Source: Euperipatoides rowelli
Taxonomy: Eukaryota > Onychophora > Udeonychophora > Euonychophora > Peripatopsidae
Assembly: GCA_003024985.2 (NCBI GenBank)
Contig: PXIH01S0017569.1
Reading direction: 5' to 3' (one strand)
Length of the DNA: 10,516 bases
Positions 1-7,397 of the stretch are shown in pieces. The number at the start of each line of letters is the position of its first letter. Positions within the stretch are counted from its first letter, which is position 1. Position numbers and translations under genes: made by a program. A model generated the notes under the pieces. That model had not been told where the DNA came from, did not search any database, and saw nothing but the letters and a program-made list of their open reading frames with translations.

Positions 1-148
1 TTTCTGGTAAACCATTCCAAAATGATACAACTCTGTTTGAAAAAAAACTTTTGGAGCAACAATAGTCTAGATCTATAAATGCATAATGTCTCCTAGCTTT
101 AACGATCATCATTAAATTTAAAAATTTTGTCATAGCAGTAGATGAAAT
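1..148. other. Unassigned flank
   Basis: AT-rich sequence before the minisatellite. No reading frame of note, no clear repeat and no recognisable regulatory layout was seen. It could be either host flank or part of the old element. Confidence 0.3.
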
Positions 149-149
149 A

Positions 150-645
150 TGGGGGTTCCAGCCCAACTTCCGGTTCCAGTTTTATCTAGGTCAAAGGTCA
201 AGGTCATTCAAATCCAAAATGGCCAACTTCCGGTTTATAATATAGCATCATATGACATCTTAATATGTCATAATGATGCTATATTAAAATGTATTATGGA
301 TAATATATGTCCTATAATGCATTGTAAAATCAAGATGGCCAACTTCCTGTTTATGTTTTAGTATTTTCAAGGTCAAACTCCAACCCAAGGTCAAAGTCAA
401 GGATGACATCACTTCCGGTTTATTTTTCATAGTTTCAAGGTCAAAGTCCAGCCCAAGGTCAAAGTCAAGGTCGAACCCCAGCCCAAGGTCAAGGATAACA
501 TCACTTCCAGTTTCTGTTTTAATATTTTCAAGGCAAAGTCCAGCCCAAAGTCAAAGTCCAGCCCAAGGTCAAGGATGACATCACTTCCTGTTTTAGTATT
601 ATATTTTCTGGCCCACTCAATTAACCGGCAAGGTCAAGGTCACTC
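150..645. repeat. Diverged minisatellite with AGGTCA and ACTTCC words
   Basis: Imperfect tandem units of about 68 to 92 bases follow one another between roughly 368 and 610. Each has the order TTCAAGGTCAAA, then a CCAGCCCAAGGTC subunit of about 18 bases that is itself sometimes repeated, then GGATGACATCACTTCC, then a T-rich tail. Shorter related pieces around ACTTCCGGTTTAT lie at 167, 227 and 341. The exact hexamer AGGTCA, a nuclear-receptor half site, starts at 188, 195, 201, 370, 388, 438, 456, 486, 566, 631 and 637, all on the plus strand. ORFs crossing this block are repeat translations, not genes. Such repeats are common filler in animal genomes, so regulatory activity is only a possibility. 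Confidence 0.75.
239..285. repeat. 47-bp near-perfect inverted repeat (hairpin)
   Basis: The left arm at 239-258 is the reverse complement of 265-285 except for one inserted base, with a 6-base loop (CTTAAT). The arms contain ATATAGCATCAT and ATGATGCTATAT. It sits between two copies of the ACTTCCGG-type repeat word and could be a cruciform-forming site or the remnant of a small inverted-repeat element. Confidence 0.7.
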
Positions 646-749
646 TCTATTAACTGGCACTTCTGGTTATGTTCTGGCCCGCATTACCCATCATTCAAAA
701 TCCAAGATGGCGGACCTGAAGTGCACAGAAACATGTGTGAAAAACTTAA
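646..749. other. Spacer between minisatellite and promoter
   Basis: No gene seen. It contains a single AAGATGGCGGAC word near 706, a YY1-like site by eye. Confidence that this means anything is low. Confidence 0.2.
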
Positions 750-752
750 GAA

Positions 753-917
753 CCAATCATAGAGCAAGCTTTAACCTGATTGGATAAAAAGTGTGGACCC
801 TGAGAAGACATGCACGGACTGCAGTGAAAGCAATGTTAATTTTTAGCGGGGAAGATGCTCATTGGCTAAGCTCTAAATGATGTCATGACGTTTCAATTCT
901 AAGCTAGTGTATAAAAA
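753..917 (+). promoter_or_regulatory. Probable RNA polymerase II promoter of the first broken gene
   Basis: CCAATCA at 753-759 and TGATTGG at 777-783 form an inverted pair of CCAAT boxes. A further ATTGG lies at 861-865. The palindrome GTCATGAC at 882-889 overlaps the CRE half site TGACGT at 886-891. TATAAAAA follows at 910-917, about 105 bases before the ATG at 1023. The order and spacing fit a classical CCAAT/CRE/TATA promoter. This is motif reading only; no transcript evidence is available. Confidence 0.55.
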
Positions 918-1339
918 GCTCATTCGTTAATGTTACACCACTATTTCTCTCTCTACCTCTATAGAGCAAGAACTATCTCACGTTATTATTATTTTTTTCC
1001 AAAGCCTTTTACGTCATCTAAAATGGAAGCCACCAATGTAACATCAAACACCGAAACAACCAAAGCCCTTGATGGAGCCAACGCTGTCAGCGTGATTAGG
1101 AGCATAGAGCCCTCAACCCCAACATGACTAACATTATCCTCAATGCAGCAGGGGTTGAGGCCCACAACACCGGTGAATTGATGATGGAGATTCTAGGCTC
1201 TCAAGATGTTAACAGTCTCCTTCATATTCTTCTCCAGGCAGAGAAGGCTGAAGTGGAGCGGGCGATCACCAACCATTGTTCAGGCTGCCATGGAGAAGTA
1301 CCTCCTGGAGGAGCTGGAGAGCAAGAAAAAAAGAAATCG

Positions 1340-1474
1340 GTATGTAGTTTTAAAAAATACTTTTTAAGTCTTTTTTTTTTTATTTTAATATATGTTCTAT
1401 TATTACAAAAATTTTCTAAGTGTTTTTATATTTTAGTTACTAGATGCTCAATTTTTTTTTCTTTTAATTTTTAG
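1340..1474 (+). other. Probable spliceosomal intron (135 bp)
   Basis: It starts with GTATGT at 1340 and ends with a T-rich tract and TTTTTAG at 1474, a good match to the animal donor and acceptor pattern. It is far more T-rich than its flanks. It follows the coding-like segment ending KKKRNR, but the downstream frame does not join cleanly, as expected after later indels. Confidence 0.55.
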
Positions 1475-1848
1475 AAAATATCAAGTTCATCATTAAGTAG
1501 CCAGTGGTGGAAGTGATTACCATCGAGGATAATGATGATGTACCTCCACCAGCACTGGCAGCTTCCCCCATCAAGTGTGGCTACTTCTCTGCGATGAGAC
1601 CGTTGTAGAGGGGAGGGACTTCTGTGCGAACCCAGAGAATTAGTATGATGGGTTCGCACAACCAATACCCGACTTCACGGATCTGGAAATTGAAGTAGCC
1701 GCATTAGATTCCACCACCTCTACAATACTCCCCTCACTATCCCAAGACTTCATCACCTCAACACCAACCACACTAGATTCCTCTACAATATACTCCATCC
1801 TCAAACCACCACCACTTACATCCACTTCACTGGAGGCTCAACCATCCA

Positions 1849-1905
1849 CACCACCACCATCCTCTACACCACCACCATCCTCTACACCACCACCCTCATC
1901 CTCAG
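1849..1905 (+). repeat. 18-bp tandem repeat encoding PPPSST
   Basis: About three copies of ACACCACCACCATCCTCT lie inside the open frame of the first broken gene. They encode a proline/serine low-complexity linker. The last copy has diverged. Confidence 0.7.
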
Positions 1906-2219
1906 CACCTACTCAAGTCACTACCCTTTACAATCAAATCATTCCTCGGCTTCTTCCGGGAAACATGAAGAGGAAGTGCTATGTATACAAATGCTATGAT
2001 CGAGGGTTGTAATCTCCCAGAGATTGAGGAATGTATTTTTGTTCAGAACACTACCCCTCCAACCAACTGGGTTATCCAAAATTATACAACAAATACTACG
2101 GTATTACAGCTCCGATCAAGAGACAGCAGATATACATTCCTCTTCTGAAGACGAGAAGGAAGAAGAAGCCTACCCCCTCAAGTTTCATCCCATCCTCCCC
2201 AAACCATAAGCCTTCCTAA

Positions 2220-2276
2220 GCTGCCATCACGACATCTCCTCTAACCCGGATTGATTAATTCCTCAAACTAACTCTC
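2220..2276. other. Spacer between first broken gene and second promoter
   Basis: Short non-coding stretch. No polyadenylation signal was seen directly after the first gene. Confidence 0.25.
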
Positions 2277-2403
2277 ATTGGATAACTAACTGCATTGAAA
2301 AAATCTACTAACCAATTAAAAGTAAGCAAGAACTTTTCAACCAATTAAAAATATGCAGGAACTTTTTTAACCAATCGTATGAATATCTCCTATAGCCTAT
2401 AAA
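2277..2403 (+). promoter_or_regulatory. Second probable promoter: CCAAT array plus TATA box
   Basis: A reverse CCAAT box (ATTGG, 2277-2281) is followed by three forward CCAAT boxes at 2312, 2341 and 2371, spaced 29 and 30 bases apart inside a tandem repeat whose unit also contains GAACTTTT. TATAAA lies at 2398-2403, about 60 bases before an ATG in AAAATGG context at 2461. Regularly phased CCAAT boxes upstream of a TATA box are typical of strong NF-Y-dependent promoters. The inferred target is the 69-codon ORF and/or the polymerase gene. Confidence 0.6.
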
Positions 2404-2460
2404 CTTTCAAAAAAAATTTATATCAGATTATTATTTCTGCAAGCTGTTGAATATACTAAA

Positions 2461-2670
2461 ATGGTTACTTCAAATGATTTAGAAGCTACTTCAGTTGAGA
2501 TGGAATTTAATCATGATGCATTTATAACAAGACGACCTCATTCTATGGCTTCCCTGCTTAAATGGTTTTGCGTAGGACAAATCCTATGTCTGTTAATAAT
2601 ATTATTAATGGATATTATAAGGACTTTGAATCCATTAGATGATATTTCTCTACTAAATAATACCTTTTAG
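2461..2670 (+). CDS. Small predicted single-pass membrane protein (69 aa), unknown
   Basis: An intact ORF begins at the first ATG after the second promoter, with a good AAAATGG context. Residues 1-28 are polar and mildly acidic, RRPHS precedes the membrane segment, and residues 33-52 (LKWFCVGQILCLLIILLMDI) form a strong hydrophobic helix. The last residues are polar with a short acidic patch. I do not recognise a family. It is the only intact promoter-proximal frame in a region where other genes are broken, so it may be a real small protein, the first exon of a spliced polymerase transcript, or chance. Acceptor-like TTTTAG words occur at the ORF end and near 2690-2694, which keeps the spliced-leader reading possible. 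Confidence 0.35.
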   Translation: MVTSNDLEATSVEMEFNHDAFITRRPHSMASLLKWFCVGQILCLLIILLMDIIRTLNPLDDISLLNNTF

Positions 2671-2821
2671 AAGGGACCTCCTTTTTATTTTTAGATTTAT
2701 ATCTTACTGATCAAGTTTTGGGGAGACACTTACAAGTCCATCATCTGAAGAATACCAGGACCACTTCTTCAAAAAACAGCATTTTTAATAGTAGTGGTAT
2801 TACAACTTTAAGTTACAAAAA

Positions 2822-3721
2822 ATGGACTCCAATCAAGACAGCGAACAAGGGAAGGGGAGGTTTATTAATAGTAGATCATTGTTTAACCGTAATATTTTAA
2901 TGATGAAACTCCCTTGTTTTAAGGATGTACTGTAGGTTATCACCATCGATGATGATTCACTTCAAGCTGAACTCATCACCATCGATGATGATAATTCATT
3001 ACCTCCTCTTTTTATACCACCCCCTACTCCAAGGTCAAGACCGAGGGGTATTTTATCTCATGCCATACAGGCAAGGTGCGATAGGCTAGGGAACAGATAA
3101 AATTTTATTGATGATGGTGATGATACATCACTACTCCCTATTTCAATAGCCCATCTACCCTGTGGTGTTATACCCCCTCCATGTTATTCACTGTTTAAGC
3201 CTAGAGTTACCCCACCCCCTGGTTTTCCACCACTCCCCCCCCCCCCAGTTTTTATACCACCCCCTCCTGGTTTTACACCCTCTAAATGTGTATCAATACT
3301 AAAACCTAAGGTTACACCACCTTAAAACTCTAGGAGTCTACTTAAACGTTCAGTAGGAGGCACATCACTTTTGCCACCACCACCCCTATTGAAAAAACCT
3401 TTAGTGGATTATTCCCTAACTGATGAATCGGAAATATCAGAAGATTCATGGGATTTTCCTGTATCTCCTCCACATCAGGTAGGGGTGCTCGACTACGGGC
3501 TTTTTCACCGCAACCTGGTCCATCCCATCCCTATTCCCCTAACCACAGTCATGTGCCTCCTCCTCATTGTAATATTTATAATTCAGATAGTGAGAATAAT
3601 GAGTATTTGGAGACTGATCAAAACATACAAAAATATTTTGAGGTAATCTCAAGAAAAAAAAATCCTGAGAGCAATATTACTGATAATGATATGGGTAACA
3701 CCAGAGGATTTAGATGATGAT
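2822..3721 (+). pseudogene. Disordered acidic/proline-rich N-terminal extension of the polymerase gene (broken)
   Basis: The frame starting at the ATG at 2822 (AAAATGG context) runs on through three in-frame stops at 2933, 3098 and 3323. It encodes VITIDDD and LITIDDD, then FIPPP repeats, then two related units, YSLFKPRVTPP and VSILKPKVTPP, and then TDESEISEDSWDFP. At about 3470-3490 the coding-like frame shifts by an indel into one reading SPQPGPSHPYSP and SENNEYLETDQNIQKYFEVI, and by 3704 it returns to the original frame at EDLDDDDD. The composition indicates an intrinsically disordered region. A 12-base C run at 3235-3246 lies inside it. Because the same frame leads into the polymerase body, I infer it is the N-terminal part of one long protein, but a separate gene cannot be excluded. 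Confidence 0.5.
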
Positions 3722-4884
3722 GATGATATTGTCCCTCATCAAGTTGAAACAGCATTCGAATGTAACTTCCAAACTTGGCGATTACCTCACACTAGCTCAA
3801 AATTTAAAGATATACCCAATTTTTAAAGTGAGCTAAACGTCACCTTGAGAGACTTATTAGACATCTACTAAATAAAAAGCATGCTCTCAAAGTGAATTTA
3901 CGTTTAGAGTGTATTTTTAAGAGGTGAGGATACTAAAACCTTTTTATTTAAAACTAAAAATTCTTTGATAACTGAAGGTAGTGCTATTAGTGAGGTTTTA
4001 GAGTCATTATTCACATCTATTTTAAGTGAGATAGATGATTTAACCCATAAAGGTTCTGGATGGGTTCTATTATCTCATTTATAGAATTCTGTCTTAATAT
4101 ATGTGATACATTAAGGGGTAACTCTTACATTGATCTTCCTCAATACATTAAAAAGAAAAAGGCATGTATCAATGTACAGAACCTAAGGGATGAAAAATGT
4201 TTTATGTGGAGTAAGATTCCAAAGATGTTCATCCAGAACGCATATCACACACACTATGTAGATTTCACTGGTGATTGAAAATTTGATAAACTTGAGTTTA
4301 CAATAGCATTAACTGACATCCCAAAATTCAAAAGAATGAATAAGATTTCAGTTAATGTTATTGGAGTGAATGTTCAAGATAAAAATTTTTATCCTTTATA
4401 TATGAATACGGATGCCATTCATCATAGGACTGTGGATTTGTTATTCATTAAAGATGAAACTGAAAAAACACATTATGTTCTCATTAAAAATTTAAGCAGG
4501 CTCTTGGGATCCCAAATGATTAAATATGAACATTTCACTTTTATTTGTCGTAATTGTTTAGGGTATTATGGGACCCAGGATTTGTTGGATAAACATCAAT
4601 TGTATTGTTTATTCCATAAAACTACTCTCATAATGCTTCCAAACAGTGAAAAAAAATTATATTTTAAGGAATATGAAAGATTTCACAAAGTACCTTTTGT
4701 TATCTATGTGGATTTTGAGTACCTGCTTGAGAAATCCACAGATCCTAATATTTTTGCATAAACATATTCCTTCATCTTATGCATATTAGCCTACATCAAA
4801 AATATATTTAGGGATAAGAAAAAATTTAAAGATGATCCCAGATATGAAGAGAAATTTGTTCAGTTCAGGGTTGATAATGCGCAT
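3704..4884 (+). pseudogene. Protein-primed family B DNA polymerase, 5' part (broken)
   Basis: This is the N-terminal domain and first exonuclease motif of a DNA_pol_B_2-type polymerase as found in Polinton/Maverick and adintovirus-like elements. Such enzymes copy linear DNA from a protein primer. Frame 3704 reads FQTWRLPHTS with stops at 3824 and 3869. A later stretch at 3932-4081 contains the family-typical GSGW at 4052-4063. The frame then shifts to 4060-4761, broken only by a TGA at 4276. There LLFIKDETEKTHYVLIKNLS precedes a C2HC finger with C at 4546 and 4555, H at 4594 and C at 4606. Exo I DFE is at 4711-4719 in VIYVDFEYLL. After a TAA at 4759 the same frame continues to RYEEKFVQFRVDNA and is cut by the transposon. 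Conservation of so many family motifs makes the assignment firm; the breaks make it a fossil. Confidence 0.85.
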
Positions 4885-4955
4885 TAGGGTGGACTGAAAC
4901 TAGGGGTAAAAACATTTTTGGGTAAATAATGAAGCCTATATGTGGGAAAAGTGGT
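4879..4955 (+). repeat. Left terminal inverted repeat of the nested transposon
   Basis: Outer block GCGCATTAGGGTGGAC at 4879-4894 and inner block at 4932-4955 (AAGCCTATATGTGGGAAAAG then TGGT). The middle about 35 bases match the right end poorly and are longer by roughly 11 bases. Confidence 0.8.
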
Positions 4956-5239
4956 ATAATGCAATGCTTATTCACAGTAAAAAATTTCAATTTGATTAAA
5001 TAATATTTTCCGGTGCGACAATGGTTTTGAATTTGACAAAATTTATTTAAATTTAACAAAAAAAAAAAAAACACATTTTTTTTTAATGTTTACCATTCAG
5101 ATAGCCTATAATAGTTATCCAAGTGAAATAAAATAACATAAACATACGTTTTAAAATACTTAAAAAAAACTTAAATTGAAAATAAGAATTATGATACAAC
5201 AAATAAAAATTAATTAAAGTCTTCAAAAAGTCAATTTTT

Positions 5240-6540
5240 TTTTTTACAAATTTTGGCAGTTCTTGTAAGGATGAAGTACACGAGCTGATAAATCCATCTT
5301 TTCCATTTAGGCCACATACTATTTCAGAAGCTTGTGTCACAAGTTTATGCTTCTTTTCATTGCATGTGAGTGACAGCCTGGAAAGCTGATAATTTCTTTA
5401 TTTTCAGGCACATTTTCATATCAGTGAGAGATTTTGTTACAGGTGGTTCCGAAAAGGTGTCGATATCGCCAACTTTCTATTATATTATATTGATGTAATC
5501 ATTTGGATCGAAAATAATCAGAGACACCTTGAATTTCCTATCACTTTTCATTGTTATCTCAAATGATCTTAATTTCAGGATTCTTTATACAGCAAGTTCT
5601 ATGATGTGTCATTGTTTGTCACCAAAGCAAGGCAATCAAAACATTTTCTGGGTGCACAAAGTATCCATTAGTTTGAAAAACTCTAAAAACAATATTTTTT
5701 AAAGCAATTGCTAAGTATCAAGATCTTTTTATCATATTGTACAAATGAAATGTGCCATCTTTACACTTATCAGTTTTGATTTAAACCAAATCAGAGTAGG
5801 CTATAAATTTCAAGATGAATTGCACTAATATTTTTAGATCTTCTGATGGATTCACTGTTCCTGCGTAGACCCTTAACATTCTGTTCATGATTGTTAACCA
5901 CCTAGCTTCCAGGATTTCTGAAAGCTAGACTTGAATTAACAGTTCCTTTTGTTATAGAACAACCTATTTCAGACAATTGCTTTTGGTCTGCGCTTAAGTC
6001 ATTTTAGTTTATTTCTGGAAAATCTATGGATATCACTTGAAATGTAACAGTAGGTAACATTTTACAAGAATTTTCCGATTTCACAGAAAAGTCATAAGGT
6101 CCTGTTGTTTTCCCATCCACATAATTTATCATTTAGGTGAAGGATATATAAACCATTGCAATGGATGTTTTATGTGTTTCAATGCAACAAATTACTTCAT
6201 TTTAAATTCCACTAACAAAATCACTAATATTCTTATTTTTCTGGAGAAACTTTGTCATAGTTTTTGCAATTTCATTAGCTGATCGAGAAGCAAGACTAAG
6301 TGACCACAGTATCTTGAGCTATGTTCAGGTAATAGCACAATATTTTCCTCAATAACTTTCATTCTTTTGTATTTATCACCACTTTTCCTTTGGGCAAGTT
6401 TTGTCACTTTGACCAGCAAAATAAACAATGCTATTTGACATTCATCTGTGTTATCCCTTAGTTCTTCATGTTATCTTCTGTTTTTAAACCCAAGTACTTT
6501 AATACAGAACTTGAAGGTTCCCCGAATATAGGGCATTGGG
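5240..6540 (-). pseudogene. Decayed transposase-like gene of the nested transposon
   Basis: Reading the minus strand from about 6540 down, coding-like segments follow in a consistent order across several frames: MPYIRGTFKFCIKVLGF, ELRDNTDECQIALFILL, a segment near 6200-6130 with DGKTTGPYDFS, LSADQKQLSEIGCSITKGT, EARWLTIMNRMLRVYAGTVN, SEDLKILVQFILKFIAY, NGYFVHPENVLIALL, KFKVSLIIFDPND, GDIDTFSEPPVTKSLTD, and finally LVTQASEIVCGLNGKDGFIS near 5340-5280. I recall this order from a widespread set of uncharacterised transposon-encoded proteins in invertebrate genomes, but cannot give its superfamily name. At least five stops or frameshifts are visible, so it cannot be functional. It lies between the element's inverted ends and is the obvious candidate for its own transposase. 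Confidence 0.65.
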
Positions 6541-6648
6541 AATTTTAACTCGTTTTAGGCATATTAATAACACACAATCTTGAATACAGAATGTTGCACA
6601 AAAAAATGTTTATAACATAAGATTTTATACTTTGAGTTTGACCTTCCA

Positions 6649-6880
6649 GGAATAGAGAAAGGTTACAAATGAAACTGTTGGTAAGATGTTACCCAGAATA
6701 GAGCAAGTGGACAAATGAAAATGTTGATAATATGTTACCCAGAATAGAGAAAGGTTACAAATGAAACTGTTGGTAAGATGTTACCCAGAATAGAGCAAGT
6801 GGACAAATGAAAATGTTGGTAAGATGTTACCCAGAATAGAGCAAGTGGACAAATGAAAATGTTGATAAGATGTTATTAAT
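6649..6880. repeat. Five-copy 46-bp tandem repeat in A-B-A-B-B order
   Basis: The word AATAGAG recurs at 6651, 6697, 6743, 6789 and 6835, exactly 46 bases apart. Type A units read GAGAAAGGTTAC and GAAACTG; type B units read GAGCAAGTGGAC and GAAAATG. The order A,B,A,B,B shows a 92-base higher-order duplication followed by a single-unit gain. The array lies upstream of the minus-strand transposase remnant, in the position of a subterminal repeat array. Confidence 0.95.
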
Positions 6881-6895
6881 GTAGTGAGCCAAAAG

Positions 6896-6918
6896 CCAGA
6901 CACACAGAAAGTGTCTGG
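6896..6918. repeat. Small perfect hairpin (8-bp stem)
   Basis: CCAGACAC (6896-6903) and GTGTCTGG (6911-6918) form a perfect stem with a 7-base loop, just after the 46-bp array. Confidence 0.7.
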
Positions 6919-6960
6919 ACAGAAAATGTATAAAAGCTTCAGTTAATATATTACATCATT

Positions 6961-6988
6961 TAACCATTTTTTTTCAAAACAATGGTTA
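6961..6988. repeat. Inverted repeat TAACCATT / AATGGTTA
   Basis: Eight-base perfect arms at 6961-6968 and 6981-6988 around a T-rich loop, inside the nested transposon. A match of this size can arise by chance in AT-rich DNA. Confidence 0.4.
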
Positions 6989-7331
6989 ATCAATCATTAT
7001 CATTGCAAATTTAATTTTATCATCACTATCATGTGTCCTGTTTGCCATTTGGCAGCTTGTGTTTTATAGGCCTTTCATTAAAGAGCAAAATAAATTTATT
7101 GTTTCATATATTTATATCATGTATAAATTAATTTATTTTCAGTTGTTATTATTTTGTACATAACAATGTTGTACATTGTACAACATATTTTGCCATAGAA
7201 TTACCATAGAATTGCATATTTCCACCATACTAGAGGGCACCTCAATGTTATGAATTTCACATATGTTGTGGCACTGGTAAATATTATTTGATTTGTTTGA
7301 AATTTGAGCCATGATATTTACTGATTAGTAG
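6989..7331. other. Non-coding interior of the nested transposon
   Basis: AT-rich sequence with no convincing coding signal on either strand. Apart from the 21-bp palindrome it holds a short tandem of CCATAGAATT (7193 and 7204). Confidence 0.4.
7166..7186. repeat. 21-bp perfect palindrome ATGTTGTACA-T-TGTACAACAT
   Basis: Two 10-base arms meet around a single central T. It lies about 150 bases inside the right terminal inverted repeat. It could be a protein-binding palindrome of the transposon. Confidence 0.8.
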
Positions 7332-7397
7332 ACCACTTTTCCACACATAGGCTTATTAAATTTCAAAAGTTGATTTTTTTGGTCCACCCTAATGCAC
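7332..7397 (-). repeat. Right terminal inverted repeat of the nested transposon
   Basis: Read on the minus strand it begins GTGCATTAGGGTGGACC and ends with AAGCCTATGTGTGG followed by AAAAGTGGT. It matches the left end with one mismatch in the outer 16 bases, and with one substitution and one gap in the inner block. Confidence 0.8.

Larger units (their letters stand above)
1023..2219 (+). pseudogene. Broken gene of unknown function with acidic, Pro/Ser/Thr-rich and basic segments
   Basis: I do not recognise this gene. The likely start is the ATG at 1023 in an AAAATGG context, after the CCAAT/TATA promoter. Coding-like stretches change frame: 1023-1127, then 1124-1265, which reads GELMMEILGSQDVNSLLHIL, then 1266-1339, a charged helical segment ending EELESKKKRNR. 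A probable intron (1340-1474) follows. After it come VVEVITIEDNDD from 1504, then a frame open from about 1653 to 2012 with three PPPSS[TS] repeats in an 18-base DNA repeat. The same frame runs to the stop at 2217-2219 with stops at 2010 and 2025, and its end is very basic (TRRKKK). Cys residues in KRKCYVYKC and FCSEHYP suggest a damaged zinc site. It shares ITI-acidic and SILKP motifs with the polymerase N-terminus downstream, so it probably belongs to the same element. The frame changes make it a pseudogene, although unseen introns could explain some of them. Confidence 0.5.
4879..7397. mobile_element. Nested DNA transposon, about 2.5 kb, with long imperfect TIRs
   Basis: The left end (GCATTAGGGTGGAC near 4881) and right end (GTCCACCCTAATGC near 7382) are inverted repeats. 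A second conserved block, AAGCCTAT followed by GTGG and AAAAGTGGT, recurs inverted at the inner side of both ends. The insertion interrupts the polymerase frame exactly: the left flank ends ...FRVDNA and the right flank resumes in frame with AHFVKNIFKDAK. The duplicated target is ambiguous because the site resembles the element end. It may be AT with the element at 4879-7397, or ATGCRCAT (4877-4884 and 7398-7405, one transition) with the element at 4885-7391 plus six extra bases. The cargo is a decayed minus-strand transposase-like gene plus a 46-bp tandem array. I cannot name the superfamily securely. Confidence 0.85.

Noticed and set aside
149-787. Two 70-codon plus-strand ORFs at 149-361 and 575-787
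   Set aside because: They are translations of the minisatellite and its edge, with no family-like pattern, and their starts lie inside repeat words.
1471-1825. Minus-strand ORFs at 1471-1665 and 1640-1825
   Set aside because: They are shadows of the plus-strand broken gene, whose Pro/Ser/Thr and acidic segments explain the composition better.
3235-3246. 12-base C run as a functional G-quadruplex or slippage site
   Set aside because: It lies in a proline-rich coding remnant, where CCC codons explain it, and homopolymers of this length are also prone to assembly error.
4865-5074. Minus-strand ORF across the left transposon end
   Set aside because: It crosses the insertion boundary and the terminal repeat, so it cannot be an ancestral gene.
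6649-6880. CRISPR-like array
   Set aside because: The 46-base units are directly adjacent, with no unique spacers, and the context is eukaryotic.
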